64,000 nucleotides of DNA from contig NZ_QKVL01000022.1 in assembly GCF_003231275.1 (NCBI RefSeq), positions 40,621-104,620 of the forward strand. The letters run 5' to 3'. The DNA is from Pseudomonas huaxiensis (GTDB lineage Bacteria > Pseudomonadota > Gammaproteobacteria > Pseudomonadales > Pseudomonadaceae). The position numbers and the translations under genes were made by a program. How positions within the stretch are numbered: position 1 is the stretch's first letter; the number at the start of each line of letters is the position of its first letter. This document shows positions 51,307 through 59,808 of this stretch, piece by piece. The notes under the pieces were generated by a model. The model saw only the letters and a list, made by a program, of their open reading frames with translations. It did not search any database and was not told the DNA's origin.

Positions 51307-51516
51307 ATGCACTCGCCCAAAGATGACCCGCTCTGGAAAGACCCACTGAACAACCCGCAACGCGGCACCGATCCGGTCACCGACCCCAACGTCAACGGTG
51401 ATCCTCAGCGCTCGGAAGAACCCACCGATATCGAGCGTGTGCCGGATGATCCGGAGCAAGGCACGCCCGTGCCCGAGCCGGACCAGCCGACGCCGCTCTC
51501 GGATGAGCGACGCTGA
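51307..51516 (+). CDS. Small acidic, proline-rich protein of unknown function
   Basis: 69 residues, with AGGACCGCATC before the ATG. The composition is dominated by D, E, P, N and T (SPKDDPLWKDPLNNPQRGTD... VPEPDQPTPLSDERR), with no hydrophobic core, so it is probably intrinsically disordered and cytoplasmic. Similar short acidic proteins are common in pseudomonads. Function unknown. It is followed by the enoyl-CoA hydratase gene after 82 bp. Confidence 0.65.
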   Translation: MHSPKDDPLWKDPLNNPQRGTDPVTDPNVNGDPQRSEEPTDIERVPDDPEQGTPVPEPDQPTPLSDERR

Positions 51517-51598
51517 CGCTTCACGCCTACTCAATCCGGACGTTTCGCGGCTGATGGGGGCGGGGTATTGCTGGGCCCCGTCAATCAGCGAGAGTGTC

Positions 51599-52342
51599 AT
51601 GACCGACATCCTGACCCGTGAGGACTCCGGCGTCCTCATCATCACCTTCAACCGCGAAGCCAAGAAAAACGCCCTGACCGTGCCCATGTACCAGCGCCTG
51701 ACCGAGCTGCTTCAACAGGCGCAACACGACCCGGCACTGGCCGTGGTGCTGTTTCAGGGCAGCGAGCAGGTGTTCAGCGCCGGCAATGATCTGGCCGATT
51801 TCATCAGCAATCCGCCTGACCGCCTTGATGCGCCAGTCTGGGAGTTTTTGCGTACCGTCAGCAGTTTCCCCAAACCGCTGGTGGCCGCGGTCTGCGGCGT
51901 TGCCGTGGGCATCGGCACCACGCTGCTGTTGCATTGCGATCTGGTGCATGCCAGCAGCAACGCGCGCTTCAGTCTGCCGTTCGTCAATCTCGGGCTGTGT
52001 CCCGAAGCCGGCTCCAGCCTGTTGCTGCCCCGCGTGTTCGGTTATCAGCGGGCTGCCGAGGCATTGTTGTTCGGCGAGCCGTTCGACGCCGAGGCGGCGT
52101 TGCAGGCTGGGTTGGTCAATCGGGTGCTGGAACCTGCGCAGGTGCTCGACAGCACCCTGGCCCGGGCGCGCACGCTGGCGACCAAGCCACTGGCAGCATT
52201 GATGGAAGCCAAACGCCTGCTGAAGAGTGCCGATGCGCCCGCCCTGCGCGAGCGTATTGATGAGGAAGCGCGCGTTTTCGCGCGGATGCTTGAAACCGAC
52301 ACGGCCCGTCAGGCCATCACCGGTTTCAGCAATCGGCGTTGA
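51599..52342 (+). CDS. Enoyl-CoA hydratase/isomerase family protein
   Basis: 247 residues from the ATG at 51599 (MTDILTREDSGVLIITFNRE). The crotonase fold markers are EQVFSAGNDLADFISNPP (first oxyanion-hole segment), VAAVCGVAVGIGTTLLLHCDLVHASSNARFSLPFVNLGLCPEAGSS (second), and a C-terminal helix region. In place of the usual hydratase Glu pair it has C-P-E-A-G, keeping one Glu, so it may be an isomerase or hydratase of unknown acyl-CoA. It stands alone, followed by a terminator-like hairpin. Confidence 0.82.
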   Translation: MTDILTREDSGVLIITFNREAKKNALTVPMYQRLTELLQQAQHDPALAVVLFQGSEQVFSAGNDLADFISNPPDRLDAPVWEFLRTVSSFPKPLVAAVCGVAVGIGTTLLLHCDLVHASSNARFSLPFVNLGLCPEAGSSLLLPRVFGYQRAAEALLFGEPFDAEAALQAGLVNRVLEPAQVLDSTLARARTLATKPLAALMEAKRLLKSADAPALRERIDEEARVFARMLETDTARQAITGFSNRR

Positions 52343-52351
52343 GGGAAAGGG

Positions 52352-52376
52352 TCGATAGCGCTGACAACGCTATCGA
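52352..52376. terminator. Bidirectional terminator between the hydratase and MFS genes
   Basis: Perfect 9-bp stem TCGATAGCG / CGCTATCGA with a 7-nt loop (CTGACAA), 10 bp after the hydratase stop and overlapping the last codons of the MFS gene on the other strand. Confidence 0.55.
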
Positions 52377-53671
52377 TTCACTTGCCGCGAGGTGCGCAGC
52401 AGCAACAGCACCGAACCCAGCACCGGCAGACTCACCAGCAACAGCGCGTAGCGCAGCGAATCCTCGCCGGCCAGCGGCAACAGCAGATCACTGAGCAACC
52501 CGGCCAGCAGCGGACCGATGCCGATCCCGAGCAAGGTGCTGACGATGGTCTGCAGGGCCATTGCCGCGCCACGGCGGTTGGCCGGCACCAGTTGGGTGAC
52601 GAGGTTGTAGGACGGCGCCACCCACCACACGGCAAAAAAACTGTACAGCGCACACCAGAGCATCGCCGTCGGCACCGGCAGGCTGCCCAGGTGCAGCAGC
52701 ACGGTGTCGGGCCACAGCAGGTACGTGGTCAGGGCGCTCATGGCGGTGAGGTGGCCGATGACCGGGATCGAGAATTGCCAGTGCGCGTCACGCCGGCTGA
52801 GTCGGTCGCTGAGCCAGCCGCTGAACAGCCCGCCGACGCCTGCGGCAGTTCCGCAGATCACCCCGGCCAGTATTCCGGCGTGTTGCAGCGAGAGGTCATG
52901 GGAGCGCACCAGAAAACTGGTGTTCCACATGGCGATGGCGTAGGAACTGAGGGTGGTCAGGCCGCCCGCCAGGATCAACTGCCGGTACGCCGGCAAGGCC
53001 CACAGGCCACGGGCTTCGGCGGTCAGGCCGGGAGACACGCCGGGAGCATGGGGCGTGAGGTCCCAGCGGCCGCGAGGCGGGTCGCGGACGATAAAGGCCA
53101 GCGCTGCCGCAAATAACAGCGCCGGCACGCCCAGGGCGATAAATGCCACGCGCCAGCCGTAGTGCTCCACCACCCAGGCGCCAACGCTCAGGCCGATGAT
53201 CGAGGAGAATGTCGGCGCCGCCGTGAAGCAACTGATGGCGAACGAGCGCTTCTGCGGCGGATAGAGGTCGGCGATCAACGACAGCGAGGCCGAGGTGGTC
53301 GGTGATTCACTGACCGCCACCGCCATCCGCGCGAGCGCCAACAGCAGGAAACTGCCGGCCACCCCGCAGGCCATGGTCGCCAAGGCCCAGAGCAGACACG
53401 ACGCCGCTAGCAAACGGGTGCGCGGCAGGCGGTCCACCAGCCGTCCGGCGGGCAGGCCCATGACCGCGTAGACCACGGCGAAGGCCAGCCCGGAAATCAG
53501 TCCCATCGCGGTGTCGCCGACGCCGAACTCGGCCTTCACCGGCTCGATCATCACCGCGAGGATCTGCCGACCGACGAAGTTGTCGGCAAATACCACCGCC
53601 AGCAACGCCAGCAGACCATGGGCCCGCCAGCCCACCGGCGCCGCCGACAGGGCCGGCACGGCCGCGCTCAT
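52370..53671 (-). CDS. Major facilitator superfamily transporter
   Basis: 433 residues with 12 hydrophobic segments. MFS motif A-type loop is at MGLPAGRLVDRLPRTRLLAASCLLWALATMACG, and AVSESPTTSASLSLIADLYPPQKRSFAISCFTAAPTFSSIIG is typical of the spinster/anion-cation-type exporters or aromatic acid importers. It sits in the inner membrane and is translationally coupled to the flavin reductase gene upstream (4-bp overlap), so it probably carries the compound oxidised by this catabolic region or its product. Substrate unknown. Confidence 0.87.
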   Translation of the reverse strand: MSAAVPALSAAPVGWRAHGLLALLAVVFADNFVGRQILAVMIEPVKAEFGVGDTAMGLISGLAFAVVYAVMGLPAGRLVDRLPRTRLLAASCLLWALATMACGVAGSFLLLALARMAVAVSESPTTSASLSLIADLYPPQKRSFAISCFTAAPTFSSIIGLSVGAWVVEHYGWRVAFIALGVPALLFAAALAFIVRDPPRGRWDLTPHAPGVSPGLTAEARGLWALPAYRQLILAGGLTTLSSYAIAMWNTSFLVRSHDLSLQHAGILAGVICGTAAGVGGLFSGWLSDRLSRRDAHWQFSIPVIGHLTAMSALTTYLLWPDTVLLHLGSLPVPTAMLWCALYSFFAVWWVAPSYNLVTQLVPANRRGAAMALQTIVSTLLGIGIGPLLAGLLSDLLLPLAGEDSLRYALLLVSLPVLGSVLLLLRTSRQVNR

Positions 53672-54651
53672 CGCGGCGCCCAGAGGTCGGGCAAGCCGGG
53701 GTCGCTGACCACGATCAGGCGCTTGAGCAGCACTTTCAGCGCCTGGGCATCGGCGATGCCGAGCTTGGCGGTCAACTCCTGCTCCACCACCTTGGCCAGC
53801 GCAACCTGCTGCAATGACGTCTCGCGGCCCTTGGCAGTGAGGACGAAACGCAGGTCGTCGTCATCGCCTTCGATCGCCACCAGTTGCTGGCGTTCGAGGA
53901 AGCGCATGCCGGCCAGGGTCACCACATGCCCGGTGTAACTGACGAAGGTGTTGATCTCGTCGAGGTTGAGGTTGTCGCGAATGCACAGCACGGCAAGGAT
54001 GAAAAACGCCTGCTCGTCCAGTTGCTGGTTGCTGAGCATGTGCCGCAGCACGTTGAGCACCTGGTAATGCCCGCGGCCCAGCAGATAACCGAGCAGGTCT
54101 TCGGTGTAGCTGCACTCGGGCGGCGGCGGGGTGGTCGCCAGGCGCAGTTCGTTGCGCGGCTTGCGTGTGGTCAGAGCGTACTGGCCGCTCTGGAACGCCA
54201 GAGGCACACGGTCGCTGTGGTCGAAGGCGAGCACCTCGCCGACGAAGATCACATGGTCGCCGCCCTCGTACTGGAACGCCGTGCGGCACTGGAAGCGCGC
54301 CGTGCAGTCCTGCAGCAGCGGCGCTTCGCTGATCCCGCGGTCCAGCTCGACCTCGGCGAACTTGTTCTCGCCCTGGGTGGCGAAGCGGCCGGAGAGTTTT
54401 TCCTGCTCGGTGGACAGCACGTGCACGTTCCAGTGCTTGCCGCTGCTGAACACCGGCAGGCTGCGCGCCTGCTTGGACAGGCTCCAGAGCACCAGCGGCG
54501 GATTGAGCGACACCGAGTTGAAGCTGTTGGCGGTGATGCCGACCGGCGCACCGTCTTCGCCTTGGGTGGTAATGATGGTCACGCCGGTGGTGAAAGTGCC
54601 GAGCGCCGCGCGGAAGGCCTGGGGATCGAAACTGATGTGTTGTGTTGCCAT
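53668..54651 (-). CDS. Flavin reductase with a C-terminal MarR-like winged-helix domain
   Basis: 327 residues from the ATG at 54649-54651 (MATQHISFDPQAFRAALGTF; GAGG upstream). Residues 1-165 form the HpaC-type flavin reductase domain: FTTGVTIITTQGEDGAPVGITANSFNSVSLNPPLVLWSL. Residues about 190-320 resemble a MarR winged helix (YQVLNVLRHMLSNQQLDEQAFFIL...FVSYTGHVVTLAGMRFLERQQLVAIEGDDDDLRFVLTAKG). The reductase of Acinetobacter 4-hydroxyphenylacetate hydroxylase has the same two-part design, where the MarR-like part gates activity by binding the aromatic substrate. No flavin monooxygenase partner is adjacent here. Confidence 0.85.
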   Translation of the reverse strand: MATQHISFDPQAFRAALGTFTTGVTIITTQGEDGAPVGITANSFNSVSLNPPLVLWSLSKQARSLPVFSSGKHWNVHVLSTEQEKLSGRFATQGENKFAEVELDRGISEAPLLQDCTARFQCRTAFQYEGGDHVIFVGEVLAFDHSDRVPLAFQSGQYALTTRKPRNELRLATTPPPPECSYTEDLLGYLLGRGHYQVLNVLRHMLSNQQLDEQAFFILAVLCIRDNLNLDEINTFVSYTGHVVTLAGMRFLERQQLVAIEGDDDDLRFVLTAKGRETSLQQVALAKVVEQELTAKLGIADAQALKVLLKRLIVVSDPGLPDLWAPR

Positions 54652-54743
54652 GACTGGCCTCATGGATGTTGTTTTCGTGGTGCCAGTATTGGACGCGGCC
54701 GAACGCGCTACATCGTCTCAACGGACTAACGCTTTTGCTCGAT

Positions 54744-54763
54744 CCTCGTCCGATCGGACGAGG
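54744..54763. promoter_or_regulatory. 20-bp perfect palindrome between flavin reductase and aldehyde dehydrogenase genes
   Basis: CCTCGTCCGATCGGACGAGG is a perfect palindrome in the 197-bp spacer between two divergent genes, 93 bp from the reductase start and 86 bp from the dehydrogenase start. It fits an operator for a dimeric regulator (TetR/MarR size). A GC-rich hairpin is the alternative. Confidence 0.5.
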
Positions 54764-54848
54764 CGCGGCGGGGCCTGGCGGGGCAACGTGGTCCAAGGCG
54801 CATCGGGCGCTGCCAAGGCCATGAAGGCCACTTCGCAAGGGGACACGC

Positions 54849-56285
54849 ATGAGTTCAGTCGCATCATCCGTCGACACGCTTTCAGGCCTTCTGGCTCGGC
54901 AGAAAAGCGCCTTCAATGCCGCCGGCGCCGTTGACGCGGCGACCCGCCGCGACCGCATCCAGCGCGTGATCGACCTGCTGGTGGCCCACCACGGCGAACT
55001 GACCGAGGCTATGGACGCGGATTTCGGCGGCCGTCCTGCCGGTTTCTCGCTGATGAACGATGTGCTTGGCGCGCTGGCCTCCCTCAAGCACGCCCGCGAT
55101 CATCTCGCGCACTGGATGCAGGACGAGCAACGCCCACCGTTCGTGCCTTACGACCAATTGGGCGCCAAAGCCTGGATCATGTACCAGCCCAAGGGCAGCG
55201 TCGGCATCATCGGCACCTGGAATGCGCCGCTCTACACCTTGTTCAGCCCGCTGGCGTCGGTACTGGCGGCGGGCAACCGGGCGATCCTCAAACCCTCCGA
55301 AGTGACCCCGCACACCGCTGCGCTGGTGGCCCGGCTCTGCGCCGAGCGCCTCGATCCGCTTGAAGTGGCGGTGGTAACCGGCGACGCCGAACTGGCCGAA
55401 GCCTTCACCGCGCAGCCGTTCGATCACCTGGTGTTCACCGGCAGCACCGCCGTTGGCCGTGCGGTGATGCGCAATGCTGCACAGAATCTGGTGCCGGTGA
55501 CCCTGGAACTGGGCGGCAAATCGCCGGTGATCATCTCGACCACGGCGGACCTGGACCAGGCCGCCTTGAGCATCGCCGTGGCCAAGGCCACCAATGGCGG
55601 GCAGATCTGCATCAACCCCGATCTGGTCTATGTGCCGCGCCACCTGCAAACCTCGTTCATCAGCGCGCTGCGCAGTGCCTACGCCAGCCTGCACCCGAGC
55701 ATCCAGGGCAACCCGGACGTGGTGGCGGTGGTCAATCAGCGTCATCTGTCGCGGGTCGAAGGTTATATCGACGACGCCCGGCAGCGCGGTGCTCGCATCG
55801 AATCCTTGCCGGAAGCGCTGCCACTGGACGCCAACGACCGCCGCCGCCCGCTGCGCCTGGTGATCGACCCGCCGCAGGACGCGCAGATCATGAACGAGGA
55901 AATCTTCGGCCCGGCCATGGTCCTGCTCAGCTATGACGACCTCGGCCAGGTCATCGACGCGATCAACGCCGGCCCGCGGCCGCTGGCCCTGTACTACTTC
56001 GGCCAGGACGCGGCCGAGCAGCGCCAGGTGCTGGAACGCACGGTGTCCGGTGGCGTGACCCTCAACGACGTGATGATGCACGCGGCGATGCACGACGCGC
56101 CGTTCGGTGGCGTCGGTGCCTCCGGCATGGGGCATTACCACGGCCGCGAGGGCTTCCTCGAATTCAGCCACCTGCGCACGGTGTTCAAGGCCCCGGCCCA
56201 TGACCCGCGCCGCGAGTGGGGCCTGCTGCCACCCTATGGCGAGCACTACCTGGCGACGATGCTCGCCATGGTCACCTCCGACTGA
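54849..56285 (+). CDS. Aldehyde dehydrogenase, coniferyl-aldehyde-dehydrogenase type
   Basis: 478 residues; AAGGGGACACGC precedes the ATG. Catalytic C254 is in GGQICINPD and general base E220 in VTLELGGKSPVI; the NAD site FTGSTAVGRAVM is present. The block MYQPKGSVGIIGTWNAPLYTLFSPLASVLAAGNRAILKPSEV and the C-terminal GGVGASGMGHYHGREGFLEFSHLRTVF are typical of the CalB/fatty-aldehyde group without a C-terminal membrane tail. It oxidises an aldehyde to the acid in the cytoplasm; aldehyde identity unknown. First gene of a rightward run that includes a chemoreceptor 18 bp downstream. Confidence 0.88.
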   Translation: MSSVASSVDTLSGLLARQKSAFNAAGAVDAATRRDRIQRVIDLLVAHHGELTEAMDADFGGRPAGFSLMNDVLGALASLKHARDHLAHWMQDEQRPPFVPYDQLGAKAWIMYQPKGSVGIIGTWNAPLYTLFSPLASVLAAGNRAILKPSEVTPHTAALVARLCAERLDPLEVAVVTGDAELAEAFTAQPFDHLVFTGSTAVGRAVMRNAAQNLVPVTLELGGKSPVIISTTADLDQAALSIAVAKATNGGQICINPDLVYVPRHLQTSFISALRSAYASLHPSIQGNPDVVAVVNQRHLSRVEGYIDDARQRGARIESLPEALPLDANDRRRPLRLVIDPPQDAQIMNEEIFGPAMVLLSYDDLGQVIDAINAGPRPLALYYFGQDAAEQRQVLERTVSGGVTLNDVMMHAAMHDAPFGGVGASGMGHYHGREGFLEFSHLRTVFKAPAHDPRREWGLLPPYGEHYLATMLAMVTSD

Positions 56286-56303
56286 CCCGGGCGAGGAACG
56301 ACC

Positions 56304-57956
56304 GTGTTCAAAGCCATCACCATCGCTCAGCGCCTGTGGATATGGGCGCTGCTAGCCACCTTGCTGTTCGTCGCCGCCGTCGGTTTCGGCGTCTACGGGC
56401 TGCAACAGGCGCGCGACAGCCTGCGCACCATCAACGAAGACAACCTGGCGACCCTGCTCACCTTCGGCGAGATCCAGCACCGCCTGGATGAAAGCCGGCG
56501 ACAGGCGTTACTGGCGGTCCTGCAGGATCCGGACGGACCGCTGATGGCAGCCTTCGACCGCTCGGTGGAAGTTACCCTCGGCACCATCGAAGCCAACGGC
56601 CAGGCCGTGACCCAGCGCTGGAGCGAGTACCGCCAGCGCGACCTGAGCGCTGAGGAACAGCAGGTCGCCGAAGCGTTCGAAAGCCATTACGCCGTTTGGG
56701 TCGAGGAACTGACGATCCTGCTGGAGTCGCTGCGCGCCGGTGATTTCCGCCTGCCGGGGATCATTTCCTTCCTGCGTGTGGCGGAACCGGCCGGCAGCGC
56801 CGCCGGCGTCGAACTGGGCAAGTTGCAGGCGCTGCAACAGGCTGCGGCGGAGCAGGCGTATGAAGCGGCGCAGCGGCGTTACCAGCGTACCGTTCTGGCG
56901 TACCTGTTGTTGGGTGTGGTCGGTGTGGTGGTGGGCAGCGCCACGGCGCTCACCACCCTGGGCCGGCTGCGCCGCGCCTTCGGCCAGGCTTCGGCGAGCA
57001 TGCGCGCAATTGCCGGGGGCGACTTGTCGCAACCCATCGTGATCCATGGTCGCGATGAATTTGCCTTGATGCTCGGCGACACCGCCGCCATGCGCGACAG
57101 CCTGCATGGCCTGATCTCGCAGATGCGCGAACTGGTCCAGCGGGTCAGCCGCGAGGCGGCGCACCTGGCCGAGTCGGCGGAACTGGCATCAGTGGCGACC
57201 CAGCAGCAGAGCGAGGCGGTGCGCGGCATTTCCAGCGCGGTGGAACACCTGTCTGGCTCCATCGGCGAGGTGGAAAACCATGTTGGCGTGTCCCGCGATA
57301 TCACCCAGCACTCGGCGGGGCGTTCGGGCAAGAGCGAAGGCTTTATCCGCGACATGGCCCAGGAAATGAACCGCATCAGCGACGTGATCAGCGACACCGC
57401 GGTGCATATCCACGAACTGGAAGTGTTTTCCGCCGAAATCAGCGATGTGCTCAACGTTATCCGCAACATTGCCGAGCAGACCAACCTGCTGGCCCTGAAT
57501 GCCGCGATCGAGGCGGCCAGGGCAGGGGAGCAGGGGCGCGGTTTTGCCGTGGTCGCCGATGAAGTAAGGTTGCTGGCCCAGCGCACCGGGCGCTCCATTG
57601 GCGAGATCGACATCACCGTGCAACGCATCCAGGAAGGCACCCGCGCCGTGGTCGATGGCATGGGCCGCGTGGTGTTGCGGGTCCGCGAAGGCGTCAATCT
57701 GGCCCACGAAGCCGGTGATTCCGTGGCGCAGATCCGCACCGGCACCGACGACGTGATCCGCAGCGTGGACACCATCGCCGCAGTGATCGACGAACAGGTT
57801 CGCGTTACCCGCGAGATGGTCGTGCGGGTCGAGAATGTCTCGGCGGGTACCGGCGCGCTGTCGGCGAGTGCCGGGCGCAGCGCCGTGGCGGCAGCGGACC
57901 TGGAGCAACTGGCGCGGGCGCTGGATCAGCTTTCGGCGCGGTTCAATGTTGCCTGA
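56304..57956 (+). CDS. Methyl-accepting chemotaxis protein with small helical sensor
   Basis: 550 residues with a GTG start after GAGGAACGACC. TM1 is LWIWALLATLLFVAAVGFGVYGL; the periplasmic part (about 35-190) looks like a four-helix-bundle (TarH/4HB) sensor; TM2 is TVLAYLLLGVVGVVVGSATALTTL. HAMP and a signalling domain with RNIAEQTNLLALNAAIEAAR follow. It is placed 18 bp after the aldehyde dehydrogenase gene, so cotranscription is likely and it may steer cells toward the substrate of this catabolic region (inference). Confidence 0.87.
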   Translation: MFKAITIAQRLWIWALLATLLFVAAVGFGVYGLQQARDSLRTINEDNLATLLTFGEIQHRLDESRRQALLAVLQDPDGPLMAAFDRSVEVTLGTIEANGQAVTQRWSEYRQRDLSAEEQQVAEAFESHYAVWVEELTILLESLRAGDFRLPGIISFLRVAEPAGSAAGVELGKLQALQQAAAEQAYEAAQRRYQRTVLAYLLLGVVGVVVGSATALTTLGRLRRAFGQASASMRAIAGGDLSQPIVIHGRDEFALMLGDTAAMRDSLHGLISQMRELVQRVSREAAHLAESAELASVATQQQSEAVRGISSAVEHLSGSIGEVENHVGVSRDITQHSAGRSGKSEGFIRDMAQEMNRISDVISDTAVHIHELEVFSAEISDVLNVIRNIAEQTNLLALNAAIEAARAGEQGRGFAVVADEVRLLAQRTGRSIGEIDITVQRIQEGTRAVVDGMGRVVLRVREGVNLAHEAGDSVAQIRTGTDDVIRSVDTIAAVIDEQVRVTREMVVRVENVSAGTGALSASAGRSAVAAADLEQLARALDQLSARFNVA

Positions 57957-57977
57957 CAGATAGCCGACCGCAGCCCC

Positions 57978-58022
57978 TTGTAGGAGCGAGCTTGTCGGGG
58001 CGCCGAACCGTCGCGATGCCCC
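57978..58022. repeat. Single REP-like unit
   Basis: One half of the REP pair (GTAGGAGCGAGCTTG followed by a GCGCCGAACCGTCGCGA tail); its 37-bp core at 57980-58016 is identical to the cores at 27111 and 59652. It fills much of the 98-bp gap between the chemoreceptor and amidase genes. Confidence 0.8.
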
Positions 58023-58054
58023 TAAAACCATAAATAACTAAAAAGGTGCCCTCC

Positions 58055-59593
58055 ATGACCACCGAAATCCCCCGCCGCACCGTGCTCAAAGCCACTGCCG
58101 TCAGCGCCGGCATCGGCCTGCTCGGCCGATTCGCCAGCGTCCAGGCTGGCGACCTTTCCGCCAGCGACTACCAATCCCTGGATGCCTGGGCCATGGCCGA
58201 GGCCGTGCGCAAGGGCGAACTCTCGCCCGAAACCCTGCTCAACGCCGCCCTGGCCCGCCACGCGCTGGTCAATCCCAAGGTGCAGGCGGTGAACATGCTG
58301 CACGAGGACTACGCCCGCAAGCTGCTGGCCCAGCGCGGCGCCGCCGGTCAGCAGACCCAGGGTGCGCTGGCCGGCGTGCCGGTGCTGCTCAAGGACCTCA
58401 ATACCTACCTGCAAGGTACCACCACCAGCAACGGCAGCCGCCTGTTCAAGGACGCGCCGCCCGCGCCGTTCACCAGCACCCTGATCGCCCGTTACGAGCG
58501 GGCCGGCGCGGTGCCGTTCGGCAAGACCACCTGCCCGGAATTCGGCCTGACCACCACCACCGAATCCCTGGCCTGGGGCCTGACCCGCAACCCGTGGAAC
58601 CTCGGCCACAGCGCCGGCGGTTCGTCCGGTGGCGCCGCCTCGGCGGTAGCGGCGGGCATCGTGCCGGTGGCCCACGCCACCGACGGCGGCGGCTCGATCC
58701 GTATCCCGGCGTCTTATTGCGGCCTGGTCGGGCTCAAGCCCGGCCGCTACCGCACCCCCAGCGGCCCGGCGCATTTCGAGGGCTGGTTCGGCGCCAGTGT
58801 TGGCAACGTGGTGTCACGCAGCGTGCGCGACACGGCGCTGTTCCTTGATGCTGGCCACGGTCATGAGCCCGGCAGCGCCTACTGGGCCGCGCCGGTGGAA
58901 CGCCCCTACGTCGAAGAACTGCGCCGCGATCCGGGCAAGTTGCGCATCGCCGTGGTCCGCCAGTCACTGACCGGCGCACCGCTGGACCCTGCGATCGCCG
59001 CGACCCTGGAGCAGACCATCAAGCAATTGCTCGGCCTGGGTCATGAGGTGGAAGAGCTGAACCTCGGCATCGACCCACGACAACTGTTCGGCGCCCACGG
59101 CGCGGTGATCGGCACTGCGCTGTTGAGCCTGGTCCATGACCGCGAGCAAGCGCTGGGCCGCGCTGCCACTCCTCAGGATCTGGAGCAGATCACTCAGGTG
59201 GTGCTGGAACGGGCCAAGGGCGCCAATGGCGAAGCGCTGTACCGGGCGCGGCAATCGTTCGAAAGCATCGGCGCGGCGATGGAAAAGCACTTCGAGCGCT
59301 TTGACCTGATCCTTTCGCCGGTCACCGCCAACCTGACGCCGGAAATGGGCTTGCTCACCCTTGATCAGGGCTGGGACAGTTATGCCCACCGGGCCATGGG
59401 CAGTGCCGGTTTTACCGTGCTGGCCAACGTCAGCGGCCAGCCAGCGATTTCCTTGCCGCTGGGCATGAGCGAGGGCGGATTGCCGGTAGGCATGATGTTT
59501 ACCGCGCGGCTGGGCGGGGAGGATGGGTTGTTGCGGATTGCCAGTCAGTTGGAGCAGGACCGGCCTTGGGTGGGGCGGCGGGCTGTGGTGTAA
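58055..59593 (+). CDS. Exported amidase-signature hydrolase
   Basis: 512 residues from the ATG at 58055 (AAAAGGTGCC upstream). The N-terminus TTEIPRRTVLKATAVSAGIG is a twin-arginine-type signal, so the enzyme should act in the periplasm. The Ser-cisSer-Lys triad of the amidase signature family is K113 (VPVLLKDLNTYL), S190 (SAGGSSGGAAS) and S214 (DGGGSIRIPASYCGLVG). The sequence resembles 6-aminohexanoate-cyclic-dimer hydrolase relatives, which open amides or lactams. In this region it could release the catabolic substrate from an amide conjugate (inference). REP units lie on both sides. Confidence 0.85.
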   Translation: MTTEIPRRTVLKATAVSAGIGLLGRFASVQAGDLSASDYQSLDAWAMAEAVRKGELSPETLLNAALARHALVNPKVQAVNMLHEDYARKLLAQRGAAGQQTQGALAGVPVLLKDLNTYLQGTTTSNGSRLFKDAPPAPFTSTLIARYERAGAVPFGKTTCPEFGLTTTTESLAWGLTRNPWNLGHSAGGSSGGAASAVAAGIVPVAHATDGGGSIRIPASYCGLVGLKPGRYRTPSGPAHFEGWFGASVGNVVSRSVRDTALFLDAGHGHEPGSAYWAAPVERPYVEELRRDPGKLRIAVVRQSLTGAPLDPAIAATLEQTIKQLLGLGHEVEELNLGIDPRQLFGAHGAVIGTALLSLVHDREQALGRAATPQDLEQITQVVLERAKGANGEALYRARQSFESIGAAMEKHFERFDLILSPVTANLTPEMGLLTLDQGWDSYAHRAMGSAGFTVLANVSGQPAISLPLGMSEGGLPVGMMFTARLGGEDGLLRIASQLEQDRPWVGRRAVV

Positions 59594-59604
59594 AAGCTGA
59601 TGGC

Positions 59605-59697
59605 CTCATCGCGAGCGAGCTCGCTCCTACAGGTTCATTAGCGCGATCCCTGTAGGAGCGAGCTTGTCGGGGCGCCGAACCGTCGCGATAAGGCCCA
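59605..59697. repeat. REP/REPIN-like inverted repeat (full pair)
   Basis: Two facing REP units, GAGCTCGCTCCTACAGG (left) and TGTAGGAGCGAGCTTG (right, from 59651), enclosed by TGGCCTCATCGCGA and TCGCGATAAGGCCCA. The right unit contains the 37-bp core 59652-59688 shared with two other sites. It separates the amidase from the flavoprotein operon. Confidence 0.8.
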
Positions 59698-59808
59698 CCT
59701 AGTCCGCTTTGACGATGATCCCCACCCCGCCACCCGCTGAAGATGGAATCAGCCGCCGGCCGCACACGCCGCCGGCCTTTCCTGACCTCAGCTAATGGCA
59801 TAACAACA

